Positions 17,006 through 25,866 of a stretch of DNA of 34,990 nucleotides are shown in pieces. Position 1 is the first letter of the stretch, and every line of letters begins with the position of its first letter. A program made the translations under genes and the position numbers. The stretch lies in contig JAFYTM010000152.1 in NCBI GenBank assembly GCA_017558865.1, positions 1-34,990 of the forward strand, read 5' to 3'. Source of the DNA: Lachnospiraceae bacterium. Lineage in GTDB: Bacteria; Bacillota; Clostridia; Lachnospirales; Lachnospiraceae. Below the pieces are notes generated by a model. The model was not told the origin of the DNA and searched no databases. It worked only from the letters and a program-made list of their open reading frames with translations.

Positions 17006-20000
17006 CTACAGGGAAAATCCTAATTTTTTCGCATATGCCATGACTGCTTTTTCAAAGCATTCCACCGGCGGATGTACCGTACCTGCACCAACCTGGCCAT
17101 AGCCCGCAATCTTATGTGCGATACCGGTATTGATCACCGGAGTGATACCTTTTTCCACAACCAGTCTTGCATCAATCGCCAGACATGTACCCTGGAAATT
17201 CCAGTTCGGAATGATAAAGTTCGGATTCCGATCGATACAGATCTCCATCATATCATTACTGGTACGAAGTGCATCCTCATAACCGCCGGCACCGACAAAA
17301 CGGGTAACTGCCGGAGCTGCGATCATTGCCATACCGCCTACACCAACGGTCTCCGTGATCGCACTGTCTCCCATATCCGGACAGCCATCTTCTGCATCAT
17401 AACCTGTAAAATACAGTCCCTGCGGCGTATTTACTGGGCCAGTGAACCACTCATCTCCCATACCTGCAATACGAATACCAAATTCCACACCATTTCTGCA
17501 CATGGCAGTCACGATCGTACCATCTGTACCTTTCCGTGCTCCGTCCATGATCGCCTTGCTTGTTGCCATCATAATATTCAGGAAAAACTGCTCCGTATCG
17601 GCAAGGAATTTGATCACATCATAACGATCTTTTTCCGCCATATCCATCTGTGTGATGATCGGGGCAACCTCTTTCAAAAACGCAAGAGATGCTGCAATGT
17701 TTCTCTGATGGAACTCATCTCCCATCGCGATTGCTTTCGCAATCAACGGATTTAACGCAAGACCATTGTCCATAGAACGAATGGCTTTCCCAAGGATCGG
17801 ACCCAGTATGTCTCTCATCCAGCGCAGTCTGTTGACTACCTCTTCGGAATAAGCACCAAAACGAAGTACCTTACCGATTCCTTCATTCATGGAACAGTAT
17901 GCCGTGTTGCCGTCTGTTACATTTTCCACCACAAATACCGGCATATCCGCAGAAGTAATACCTCCCATCGGACCTACGGCATTGACATGATGACACGGAA
18001 TAAATCTCACTTCACCAGATTCCAGAAGCTTTCTCGCATCGGCTTCATTGTCTGCCCACTCCTGGAACAGAACTGCACCCACACAGGAACCCTGTACCGG
18101 ATCCGGCATATTTTTATATTCGATCGGCGGTCCTGCATGCAGGATCACCTTTCCTTCATTTAACTCCGGAATCACTGACTTCGCTGGAACAACATCTCTC
18201 ATAATTGGCTGACTTGCTACAATCTTCGCAGCAACCTCACGGTTCTTTTCGTCGATGCCCTCATAATTTCTCAGGAAGTGCAGTGCCTTGATCAGCTCGA
18301 TCTTACCTCCTGCCGGCGGCATCCAGTCATACTGGACAACCTCACAGCCGAATTCTTCACACACATCTGCAAAGCTCTTAAGACCGATATTGATGATAGC
18401 AGGCTTCTCAGTAAGCAGTCTGCGAAGTTCTGCAGAAGGCACAGATTTTTCTGTCTCCGCTGCTGCTTTTGCACGAATTTCCTTTACCGGTTCTTCAAAA
18501 TCTCTTCCAATCGCACGAATCGCCGTACGGCATGCCAGCTTATTATTCTCACATACAATCACACCGGCATTCTTTAATTTGTTCACAGCTTCATCATAGC
18601 CCTGAAAATCACTTCTTGTACCACATACCGTACCTACGAAAAATACTTTTCTTCCGGCAGCTTCTGCTTTTTCTTTCAATTCCACAATTGTTGGAAGCAG
18701 TGCACCTGCCATATCTGCATGAGAGCCATATCCCAGCATAATATCAAACAAAATGACACCCGTAGATTCATCGTCCACGGCACTCTGCATACATTCGATA
18801 CGTTTTGCCGGATCGATCATTGGATGCGGTTTTCCCTTGGTATATGCGTCATCTCCAAGGTCTACAACCACATTGCCGTCAAGCTGCAGCATATAACCCT
18901 CGATATCTTCCGGAGGAACCGTACAGCCAAGCGCATCCTTGATCAGCATTGCTGCCTCATTCGCCAGTGTACCGCCGGAATAATATGCTTTGATCGTCTT
19001 TTTATCTTCTGCTTTATAAAACTCTGTCTCATCCACTTCTGCAGATGCTTCCGGAATCTTTTCTCCTCTCACCAGACTTACCGCCAGACGGGCAGCCTCA
19101 TCCAGTGTATAAGTATGATAGAAATTCTCCTCATGATATTCCGGCTTTTCTCCAACAAACAGCGTCACCACCGGCTTGGAAAAATTACTGAGACGATTGG
19201 AAATCTTATCTCTGACTTCCTTTGCAGGAGGCTTTGACAGAATGATCAGCACTTTCACACTGTCATCATCTTCCATCGCATCGATCATATCCATCATCGT
19301 AATACCGCCGATGGCAGCATTCAGATCACGTCCGCCGATACCGATCGCATTGGTTACACCCTCGCCAAGACGGTCAATGATCGTCGTTAATTCCTGAATA
19401 CCCGTTCCAGATGCTCCGATAATACCGATGGAACCCGAAGCAACCTTGTTGGTAAATGCAATGGGAACACTCTGAATAATTCCGGTTCCACAGTCCGGTC
19501 CCATTACACAAAGTCCCTTTGCATGTGCTTTTTCTTTTAATGCTTTTTCATCCTCGATACTCACATTGTCACTGAACATAAAAACATTCAGTCCTTCATC
19601 CAGCGCCCGGTCTGCTTCCAGTGCTGCATACGCCCCCGGAATTGAGATGACTGCCAGATTGGCATCCGGCATTTTCTTCAATGCCTTATCCCAGGATTTC
19701 ACCGATTCTGCCGCTTTTTTACCGATGCTCTCTGTGGACTGCTTTTTGAAAAATACTTCTGCCGCTTCCATGATAGTATCCAGAAGTGCATCGTCCTCCA
19801 CATCTGCTACTACTACCATGTCATTGGCAGTTGCAGCCTGAAGCTCCTCGGTATCCAGACCGCTCTGTTTAAAAATATCTTTATTTGCCGGAGTTGCCAT
19901 CATGACTGAGACTTTGTTCACGCCCTCAATTGTTGAAATCTGATTCGTAAGAAGCATCAGAACAACAGAATCATGATAGCTGCCTTTTTTTACAATCGTT

Positions 20001-20008
20001 CTTAACAT
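17006..20008 (-). CDS. FdrA-DUF1116 fusion (AllF-AllG), putative oxamate carbamoyltransferase
   Basis: Single 1000-residue frame. About residues 1-520 match FdrA, an acyl-CoA-synthetase-like protein: a CoA-binding-like domain with VMGPDCGTGII, then GIIGASGTGIQEL and GIGGRDLNAAIGG, then a ligase-like domain with YYSGGTLANEA. About 530-1000 match DUF1116 (YlbE), with HAGPPIEYKNMPDPVQGS, HHVNAVGPMGGITS, GTIVTAMCRNGVEFGIR and GVGGMAMIAAPAVTRF. In E. coli these are separate proteins (about 555 and 419 residues) that, with a DUF2877 protein, form oxamate carbamoyltransferase AllFGH, which converts oxalurate and phosphate to oxamate and carbamoyl phosphate. The fusion fixes the two subunits at 1:1. 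The start ATG at 20006-20008 follows AAGGAG by ten bases. It lies 14 bases after allD. Confidence 0.9.
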   Translation of the reverse strand: MLRTIVKKGSYHDSVVLMLLTNQISTIEGVNKVSVMMATPANKDIFKQSGLDTEELQAATANDMVVVADVEDDALLDTIMEAAEVFFKKQSTESIGKKAAESVKSWDKALKKMPDANLAVISIPGAYAALEADRALDEGLNVFMFSDNVSIEDEKALKEKAHAKGLCVMGPDCGTGIIQSVPIAFTNKVASGSIGIIGASGTGIQELTTIIDRLGEGVTNAIGIGGRDLNAAIGGITMMDMIDAMEDDDSVKVLIILSKPPAKEVRDKISNRLSNFSKPVVTLFVGEKPEYHEENFYHTYTLDEAARLAVSLVRGEKIPEASAEVDETEFYKAEDKKTIKAYYSGGTLANEAAMLIKDALGCTVPPEDIEGYMLQLDGNVVVDLGDDAYTKGKPHPMIDPAKRIECMQSAVDDESTGVILFDIMLGYGSHADMAGALLPTIVELKEKAEAAGRKVFFVGTVCGTRSDFQGYDEAVNKLKNAGVIVCENNKLACRTAIRAIGRDFEEPVKEIRAKAAAETEKSVPSAELRRLLTEKPAIINIGLKSFADVCEEFGCEVVQYDWMPPAGGKIELIKALHFLRNYEGIDEKNREVAAKIVASQPIMRDVVPAKSVIPELNEGKVILHAGPPIEYKNMPDPVQGSCVGAVLFQEWADNEADARKLLESGEVRFIPCHHVNAVGPMGGITSADMPVFVVENVTDGNTAYCSMNEGIGKVLRFGAYSEEVVNRLRWMRDILGPILGKAIRSMDNGLALNPLIAKAIAMGDEFHQRNIAASLAFLKEVAPIITQMDMAEKDRYDVIKFLADTEQFFLNIMMATSKAIMDGARKGTDGTIVTAMCRNGVEFGIRIAGMGDEWFTGPVNTPQGLYFTGYDAEDGCPDMGDSAITETVGVGGMAMIAAPAVTRFVGAGGYEDALRTSNDMMEICIDRNPNFIIPNWNFQGTCLAIDARLVVEKGITPVINTGIAHKIAGYGQVGAGTVHPPVECFEKAVMAYAKKLGFSL

Positions 20009-20022
20009 GGTCTGCTTTCTCC

Positions 20023-21075
20023 TTAATCTGCAAATCGATTCTTATGATCATATCTGTTGTAATGAATATCTTCACTGATCAGGTACTCGTAAACATCATC
20101 TGCGATATCTACACCGCCGTCTGCGTACGCTTTTTCCCTTCTCATAACCGCACGTTCTCCCGGATAATATACTTTTGCATGTCCCGGAGCAGGCGTCATC
20201 TCACTGAGTTCATCACAGACCTGTGACATGCTCTTTTTAAACTGCTCGATTCCCACAAATCTTGCAGGATCCATCACAATGTGCATCTGTCCAAGTCCTC
20301 TTCCTTCTGAAAGATCGTGATACATGGAGCTTACATGCTTGCCAAATGGTACACCCAGCAGAACACCCGAGAATACATCCACCATCATCATCAGACCATA
20401 GCCTTTTGCACCGGAGATCGGAACCAGGGCAGTCACCAGATGAGGATCAGTCACCGGTACACCCTTTTCATCTACTGCCCAGGTATCCGGAATAGACTCA
20501 TGTCTGGAACGCTTGTCCAGAATTTTACCCCATGCCTGCACGGTCGTTGCCATATCAAAGACTACCGTACGATCATCTGCTGTCGGTGCAGCAAAGGAGA
20601 TTGGGTTCGTTCCATAGTACGGTTCGGTTCCGCCATAGGGCACTGCCATCGGGTCAGACTGGCAGAAAGAAATTGCCACCAGATCTTCATTGGCTGCCAT
20701 CTCTGTATAATACCCCAGTGCACCGCTGTGAGCGATATTTTTAATACCAACGACTGCGATACCGTTCTTTTTCGCCATCTCAATCGCTTTCTCCATCGCT
20801 TCTTTTGCTGCCACAAATCCATTCACATCATCACCATCGAACATGGCAGAACAGGGACCTGTCTCCTCATATGTCATATTCGGATGCAATGTCCAGCCGC
20901 CTTTTGCAATTCGCTCACTGTAATACTCTACACGAACTGCTCCATGGGAATGATAACCTCTCTCATCTGACCAGGTCAGGATCTCGGATACAACCTCTGC
21001 CTGATCCTCCGGCAGACCAGCTTTCATCATTTTATTTTTCATCAGGCTTTTCAGCTCATCTCGTGAAAGTTTCAT
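20023..21075 (-). CDS. allD: Ureidoglycolate dehydrogenase (Ldh2/malate-lactate dehydrogenase type 2 family)
   Basis: NAD(P)-dependent enzyme expected to oxidise (S)-ureidoglycolate to oxalurate. The 350-residue length and family signatures fit AllD: DERGYHSHGAVRVEYY (about 37-52), NIAHSGALGYYTEMA with the active-site region His, PYGGTEPYYGTNPISFAAP, FDMATTVQAWGKI, and ISGAKGYGLMMMVDVFSGVL. Other members of the family act on malate, lactate or sulfolactate; the assignment rests on sequence resemblance plus the flanking allE and fdrA genes. The start ATG at 21073-21075 has a weaker purine-rich site (GGCGGGAAAA). It lies 18 bases after allE. Confidence 0.92.
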   Translation of the reverse strand: MKLSRDELKSLMKNKMMKAGLPEDQAEVVSEILTWSDERGYHSHGAVRVEYYSERIAKGGWTLHPNMTYEETGPCSAMFDGDDVNGFVAAKEAMEKAIEMAKKNGIAVVGIKNIAHSGALGYYTEMAANEDLVAISFCQSDPMAVPYGGTEPYYGTNPISFAAPTADDRTVVFDMATTVQAWGKILDKRSRHESIPDTWAVDEKGVPVTDPHLVTALVPISGAKGYGLMMMVDVFSGVLLGVPFGKHVSSMYHDLSEGRGLGQMHIVMDPARFVGIEQFKKSMSQVCDELSEMTPAPGHAKVYYPGERAVMRREKAYADGGVDIADDVYEYLISEDIHYNRYDHKNRFAD

Positions 21076-21093
21076 TTTATTTTCCCGCCTTTT

Positions 21094-21882
21094 TTATAAC
21101 TGTACTTCTCTGTTGCAGTCTTTGGAGTAAATATAAACCAGATCTTCTTCACGACCTACTGCATAGCACGCCTGCGGACAGTATGCATCCATGAATACAT
21201 AATCACCTGTCTTTACCGGAATCCACTCATTATCCAGGCGATACATCGCTTTTCCGCTCAGGAACAGCATACCATGCTCCTGTACATGAGTTTCAATATA
21301 TCCGTGAGATGCTCCCAGATGGAATTTTAAAATATGGAAATTCATATCAAATGCAAAATCCTTTGCTGCCGGAAGGAAATCCTTCACATAGCAGTTCTCC
21401 ATACCTTCATACGGAATCCATGGAAGATCATGATCATTGCCAACGATCGTATAGGCATTGTATCCCTCCAGAGCTTCATATCTGCGTCTGTATGCATATA
21501 CCTTTGCATCTTCTGTTCCTTTATTTTCAAAACATACGTTGTTGCCTGCCGGGGAGTAGATATAGCCGCCTTTGGTCAGGACTGCCTCCTGATCATCATT
21601 TTTCACGCTGATCTCGCCTTCTACTACATAAAGGAAAGATTCAATACCATCACCGCCGAATGCATCTTTTTTGCCGCCCTCGTGCATGGTGATCAGATAA
21701 TCCGCAAAAGAAGCACCCATAGCTGGAGAACCAAGAATAGTCACATCACAGTTTACATATCCCGGAATACTGTTCTTTACCAGTCCGTCCGGCTCCAGCA
21801 GTACAAAATTTTCTTTTCTGATGACAGAACGGGTATTTAAAAGTTCCTCACGATAACCGATCTGATTGTTTAAATAACTCAT
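21094..21882 (-). CDS. allE: (S)-ureidoglycine aminohydrolase (bicupin)
   Basis: Metal-dependent cupin enzyme that releases ammonia from (S)-ureidoglycine to give (S)-ureidoglycolate. The start is the ATG 21880-21882 (MSYLNNQIGYREELL) with GAGGA seven bases upstream; in-frame starts up to twenty codons earlier have no ribosome site. The 262 residues match E. coli AllE (261). Two cupin domains are visible. The second carries the metal and substrate ligands Glu, His and His in GYIETHVQEHGM, and the Gln in AYCPQACYAVG. It is the first gene of the minus-strand unit allE-allD-allFG-permease-allC. Confidence 0.93.
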   Translation of the reverse strand: MSYLNNQIGYREELLNTRSVIRKENFVLLEPDGLVKNSIPGYVNCDVTILGSPAMGASFADYLITMHEGGKKDAFGGDGIESFLYVVEGEISVKNDDQEAVLTKGGYIYSPAGNNVCFENKGTEDAKVYAYRRRYEALEGYNAYTIVGNDHDLPWIPYEGMENCYVKDFLPAAKDFAFDMNFHILKFHLGASHGYIETHVQEHGMLFLSGKAMYRLDNEWIPVKTGDYVFMDAYCPQACYAVGREEDLVYIYSKDCNREVQL

Positions 21883-21956
21883 ATTTATTTCCTCGCTTTC
21901 TTTTTGCATTTTACACTTGTTATGTTTTATCATCCTTTTCATAGATGTTCTATTTT

Positions 21957-21986
21957 ATTATACTGCATTGCCTCACTCTGCCGCAA
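21957..21986 (-). promoter_or_regulatory. Probable promoter of the allE-allC operon
   Basis: On the minus strand a perfect TATAAT (21957-21962) lies 18 bases from a poor -35 candidate TTGCGG (21981-21986), about 75 bases before allE. The weak -35 element would fit an activator-dependent promoter. Confidence 0.5.
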
Positions 21987-22008
21987 CAGCCTTTTCACAC
22001 TTTTACTC

Positions 22009-22037
22009 TTTGCATCTTTTATCTCCCATGCTATAAT
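22009..22037 (+). promoter_or_regulatory. Promoter of the alpha/beta hydrolase gene
   Basis: TTTGCA (22009-22014) and TATAAT (22032-22037) are 17 bases apart, with a TG extension before the -10 element, 30 bases ahead of the hydrolase start. It is divergent from the allE promoter. Confidence 0.6.
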
Positions 22038-22066
22038 TCATCCAACTACTTTTCAAGGAGGTATTT

Positions 22067-22918
22067 ATGCTCCAGATTACAGACCTCAAGCTGGATTGTC
22101 CGGCTTTCGATAAATACATCACAAGATACTCTGCCCCGGTTATCCCGACAAAAGCACGTATCCTGTATTTTCATGGAGGGGGGCTTCTCTATGGCAGCCG
22201 CAAAGACCTTCCAAAACAACATATCGAAACATTGACCAGTGCCGGATATGAGATCCTCGCATTCGATTATCCATTGGCACCTGCTGCCGGACTGGAGATT
22301 ATCGTGGATGATGTATGCAGTTCTATCAACCATGCCTGCGAAAACGAATGTCCTTATACAGACAGCTCCCTTCCATACTTTCTATGGGGACGTTCCGCCG
22401 GAGCGTATCTATGTCTGCTCGCAGCAGCAGGCAATAAACTGAACCAGACTCCAAAAGGAATTCTTTCCTATTATGGTTACGGTTTCCTCTGCGATGACTG
22501 GTTCTGTTCACCAAGCACTTATTACCAGACACTCCCGACAGTACCATCTACCTGTCTGAGTGTGATCCCTGGAAATCTCCATACCGAAGGAAATCTGGAT
22601 ACCCATTACAGTGTCTATGTCTATGCCCGTCAGACCGGGGAATGGAAAAACCTGATCTATAAGGGTCGTGAGAAATTCTTTTACCTGAATTACTCTCTCC
22701 GTCTGTGCGATCACCTTCCATGCCCGCTGTTCGCAGCACACAGCACCGGGGACACCGACGTTCCCTATGCTGAATTTATGGAGCTTTGCAGCCGTTATCA
22801 ACCAACACGTTTTATTGCATCCGGAACTGTCCACGATTTTGACCGGGATGTGGAAAATCCATTGACAGAGAAATTATTAAATGAAACACTTTTATTTCTA
22901 AAACAACACAGTGTATAG
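22067..22918 (+). CDS. Alpha/beta hydrolase (esterase/acylhydrolase type)
   Basis: A 283-residue alpha/beta-hydrolase-fold protein without signal peptide, so probably cytoplasmic. It has the oxyanion-hole motif HGGG (36-39), the nucleophile elbow GRSAG with Ser110, an acidic residue in STGDTDVPY (Asp229 or Asp231) and His256 in TVHDFDRD, giving a complete triad. This layout resembles the esterase/lipase family with HGGG motifs. The substrate is unknown; its position inside the allantoin region suggests an accessory hydrolysis of a pathway compound, but nothing in the sequence shows this. The ATG at 22067 has AAGGAGG five bases upstream, and it has its own promoter. It is one of only two plus-strand genes supported in the window and separates allE from the permease-allB pair. 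Confidence 0.88.
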   Translation: MLQITDLKLDCPAFDKYITRYSAPVIPTKARILYFHGGGLLYGSRKDLPKQHIETLTSAGYEILAFDYPLAPAAGLEIIVDDVCSSINHACENECPYTDSSLPYFLWGRSAGAYLCLLAAAGNKLNQTPKGILSYYGYGFLCDDWFCSPSTYYQTLPTVPSTCLSVIPGNLHTEGNLDTHYSVYVYARQTGEWKNLIYKGREKFFYLNYSLRLCDHLPCPLFAAHSTGDTDVPYAEFMELCSRYQPTRFIASGTVHDFDRDVENPLTEKLLNETLLFLKQHSV

Positions 22919-22924
22919 ACAAAA

Positions 22925-22948
22925 GGGTCGGCAGTAATTTGCCGACCC
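22925..22948 (-). terminator. Strong terminator between the convergent permease and hydrolase genes
   Basis: A perfect nine-base-pair stem (GGGTCGGCA with TGCCGACCC, six-base loop) is followed by four U residues on the minus strand, 15 bases after the permease stop. On the plus strand the tail is poor, so it serves the permease transcript best but may stop both. Confidence 0.85.
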
Positions 22949-22963
22949 TCAATCATTGTTATC

Positions 22964-24319
22964 TTATTCAAATATCGTTCCTTTACGGAATCCCTTACTT
23001 CCTCTTGTCTTCATCAACAGATAATATGCCACACCTGTCGGAATCAGACTTACATACCAGGACAGCTCTACGATCAGCAGAGAACATACAGATCCGAATA
23101 CAATCGCAATGACCGCATTCCAGTTCACGCCCTTAAATGCGCCTTCTTTATCATACATATCGTTAATATCCAGCTTCTGTTTGCGAAGGATATAATAATC
23201 CACTACCATAACAGCAAAGATTGGTCCCAAAAATGCAGAATACAACTGTGTAAACAGATTCAGTCCAGCGGCTGACTCTGCCGTTACCAGTTTCCAAGGC
23301 ATACAGCATACAGATAAAGCACCAACCGCGATCGTTGCATGAGACCATTTCATCTTGAAGGACTCCATCAGCACATATGCCGGCGGTACGATATTATTCA
23401 AAACATTCGTTGTCACCTGAGCAAATGCAATGAAAAGAAGTGTCACAATCGTCAAAAACTTACTGTCCATCGTGGTGGAGAAGACTGCTACCGGATCACT
23501 GTTGCCGGTTGCTGCTGTTACCAGAAGACCGATCAGACCCATGAACAGAGTTACCGGAAGGATTGCCAGTGTATAAATACTGCCGGTAGAAACAGGTCCT
23601 ACTTTGTGCTCCAGATTACGTGCATAATCTGACGCATTACAGATCATAGTGGAATAAATACCAAGGAAAGAAGTGGTTGCTGCCCAGAACGGCATACCCC
23701 AGGTTCCCTGAATTCCGGAAAACACATCACTGATCTCTGTCGCAAACTGTGTTTTTACAATATACAGCATATAAACAAGAATTACGACGATAAATACACA
23801 GGAGATATTCTCCATCCATTTAATACCTTCAAATCCTTTGATCGCCAGTGCAACCTGCAGGATCGTAAACAATGCATAGATCAAAGGCAGATTATCAAAG
23901 CCAAACAAAATCTTCGTGCAGCTGTTGATTGCGCCTGCTCCTACCCAGCTCTGGAAACCAAACCAGATGATCGCAGGGACACCACGAAGCATACCCGGAA
24001 TCTTGATGCCTGTGGTACCAAAACTGCTGCGAAGCTGAATCGTATACGGAATACCATATTTGTGTCCGCAATTACCGATGAATACCAGTGCAATCGCAAT
24101 AACCAGACAGCCAATCGTCATCGCCAGAACAGCCTGAGTCACAGTCAAAGCACCAATCAGACCAGCTCCCATGGAAAAAGTACCAATGGACACACAGCCT
24201 CCCATCATGCTTGCACCGTAGGATACCGGACCCATAATACGTTTTTTCGTTGGCTGAAGATCCGGATCTACATTCTTTATAAGCTCCGGATTCAAATCTT
24301 TATTATCAATCATCGCCAT
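22964..24319 (-). CDS. NCS1-family permease, probably for allantoin
   Basis: Cation-coupled nucleobase/allantoin importer of the NCS1 family. The start is the ATG 24317-24319 (MAMIDNKDLNP) with AGGAG eight bases upstream; an ATG six codons earlier would overlap that site. The 451-residue protein has about twelve hydrophobic segments. Family landmarks are GPVSYGASMMGGCVSIGTF in the first helix, YGIPYTIQLRSSFG, a WFGFQSWVGAGAIN helix, and SDYARN after helix 5-6. Cytosine and hydantoin transporters share the fold; the 33-base gap behind allB makes allantoin the best guess. Confidence 0.88.
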   Translation of the reverse strand: MAMIDNKDLNPELIKNVDPDLQPTKKRIMGPVSYGASMMGGCVSIGTFSMGAGLIGALTVTQAVLAMTIGCLVIAIALVFIGNCGHKYGIPYTIQLRSSFGTTGIKIPGMLRGVPAIIWFGFQSWVGAGAINSCTKILFGFDNLPLIYALFTILQVALAIKGFEGIKWMENISCVFIVVILVYMLYIVKTQFATEISDVFSGIQGTWGMPFWAATTSFLGIYSTMICNASDYARNLEHKVGPVSTGSIYTLAILPVTLFMGLIGLLVTAATGNSDPVAVFSTTMDSKFLTIVTLLFIAFAQVTTNVLNNIVPPAYVLMESFKMKWSHATIAVGALSVCCMPWKLVTAESAAGLNLFTQLYSAFLGPIFAVMVVDYYILRKQKLDINDMYDKEGAFKGVNWNAVIAIVFGSVCSLLIVELSWYVSLIPTGVAYYLLMKTRGSKGFRKGTIFE

Positions 24320-24352
24320 ATCGTGTTCTCCTTTCACTCACTTCCCTTTTCT

Positions 24353-25726
24353 TTAGTCCAATCTGGTAATCAGATTACCAAAACCTTTTTCACCTGTCAA
24401 TTTTCCATCCTCTGCCACTACATTTCCTCGAATCATGGTCAGCACAGGAAGACCTTTTCCTTTCATGCCCACAAAAGCAGAGATTTTATTCACATAATAC
24501 AGCGACTCACTCGTAATCTCCCATTCTTTTTCAGGATCAATGATAACCAGATCTGCATCGAATCCTGGTCGGATATCTCCTTTTCTTCCATAGATACCAA
24601 ACGCCTTTGCCGGCTGTACTGCCATCGCCTTTGCCAGAACTGTCGGACACACCTGACGTTTTACACAGCCTTCATGAAATGCCACCTGGAAACCGCTCTG
24701 GATACCGCTGATACCGCCCCAGACTTCAAATACATTAGTGATCTTATTGCCAAGAATTTCATTGAATTTTTCATCGTAGGAACATGGAGAATGATCACTT
24801 GCGATACCGGAAAACGTTCCGTCTGCCACATATTCCCACATCCTGTCCACTTCCTCCTGAGAACGAAGCGGAGGTGCACACTTAAACAGCGGACCATTTT
24901 TGATCACATCCTGCTCTGTCATACTCAGATAGTGCGAACAGGTCTCCGCAGTGATATCATACCCTGCCTGCTGCGCTTCTTTGATCTTCTGAGCTACATC
25001 CGGACTGCTTACATGACAGATATGTGCCTTACATCCGGTTGCTTTGGCAATCTCAATGATCGCATCGGTCGCTACCATCTCTGCCACCACCGGTCTGGAA
25101 TCCAGGAATCCCTGCCAGTCCATACGTCCTTCCTCTTTCATGCGCTGTTCCTGCCATTTGATCATGGCAAAATCTTCGCAATGGAATCCGGCACGGCCGC
25201 CAAATTCCTGAATAATCTGCATCGCTTCATATGCCTGTCCATAATTCATGGAACTATAATCCGGCGAAACAGGTCCAATAAAAGATTTAAATGCTACACA
25301 GCCCTTATCATGAAGCCCTTTTAAATCTTTCAGATTGTCCGGAACCAGACCTCCCCAGAAACAGTAATCCACATAGGCATTCGCATCGACTGCATCCACT
25401 TTTTTATCAAACAAATCTGCATTGGTAAGAGCAGGTTCATTCTGCAAAGGCATATCAATAATCGTTGTATATCCGCCAACTGCTGCCGCTGCCGTACCAT
25501 GCTCATAATCTTCACGCCATGTATATCCTGGATCATTCAGATGTGCATGTGTATCGATTGCTCCTGGAAATACATACTTTCCTGCTGCATCGATCACTTT
25601 TTTTGCTTCCGGCTCTACACCTTTTTCAAGAACAGCCGCAATTCTGCCATCCTTCACGGCGATATTGCCTTCAGACACACCATCTGCTGTAACGATCTGT
25701 CCGCTTTTGATCAATATATCAAACAT
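24353..25726 (-). CDS. allB: Allantoinase
   Basis: Dinuclear metal amidohydrolase that opens the hydantoin ring of allantoin to give allantoate. The start is the ATG 25724-25726 (MFDILIKSGQ), eleven bases after AGGAGG; in-frame GTG/ATG codons upstream lack a site. The 457-residue length and motifs fit AllB: His60 and His62 in DTHAHLNDPG, carbamylated Lys147 in AFKSF, His182 in FHCED, His235/His238 in HICHVSS, and Asp311 in IASDHSP. Dihydropyrimidinases share these ligands, but SDHSPC and the pathway context favour allantoinase. It is first in a two-gene unit with the permease. Confidence 0.93.
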   Translation of the reverse strand: MFDILIKSGQIVTADGVSEGNIAVKDGRIAAVLEKGVEPEAKKVIDAAGKYVFPGAIDTHAHLNDPGYTWREDYEHGTAAAAVGGYTTIIDMPLQNEPALTNADLFDKKVDAVDANAYVDYCFWGGLVPDNLKDLKGLHDKGCVAFKSFIGPVSPDYSSMNYGQAYEAMQIIQEFGGRAGFHCEDFAMIKWQEQRMKEEGRMDWQGFLDSRPVVAEMVATDAIIEIAKATGCKAHICHVSSPDVAQKIKEAQQAGYDITAETCSHYLSMTEQDVIKNGPLFKCAPPLRSQEEVDRMWEYVADGTFSGIASDHSPCSYDEKFNEILGNKITNVFEVWGGISGIQSGFQVAFHEGCVKRQVCPTVLAKAMAVQPAKAFGIYGRKGDIRPGFDADLVIIDPEKEWEITSESLYYVNKISAFVGMKGKGLPVLTMIRGNVVAEDGKLTGEKGFGNLITRLD

Positions 25727-25783
25727 ATTCCATCCAACCTCCTTGTTATCTCCAGAAACCATGTTCTGATATCCCTACTTTAC

Positions 25784-25812
25784 ATTTTACCCGAAGTCTG
25801 GACAAAACACAA
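25784..25812 (-). promoter_or_regulatory. Possible promoter of allB and the permease
   Basis: TAAAAT (25784-25789) with a weak TTGTGT (25807-25812) 17 bases upstream on the minus strand. An alternative pair, TTGTCC with TAAAGT, overlaps it. The region is shared with the divergent allH promoter. Confidence 0.35.
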
Positions 25813-25828
25813 CCTTTTCTGATACGAT
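25799..25828 (+). promoter_or_regulatory. Promoter of the DUF2877 (allH) gene
   Basis: TGGACA (25799-25804) and TACGAT (25823-25828) are 18 bases apart, 35 bases before the start codon. It overlaps the putative divergent allB promoter, so one regulator could act on both. Confidence 0.5.
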
Positions 25829-25842
25829 AAATAAAAATAAAA

Positions 25843-25866
25843 AAGGAAGGTTCCATGATTCCATGA
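25843..25866 (+). promoter_or_regulatory. Ribosome site and three-codon leader ORF overlapping the allH start
   Basis: AAGGAAGG (25843-25850) lies only four bases before an ATG at 25855 that reads Met-Ile-Pro-stop. The TGA of this mini-ORF overlaps the ATG of the real gene at 25863 in an ATGA arrangement. The distance from the site to the real start is 12 bases, so either a long spacer or termination-reinitiation could be used. Confidence 0.45.

Noticed and set aside
24062..25324. 420-codon plus-strand open frame
   Set aside because: It is antisense to the permease and allB, has no recognisable motif, and shows His/Cys/Phe-rich shadow composition.
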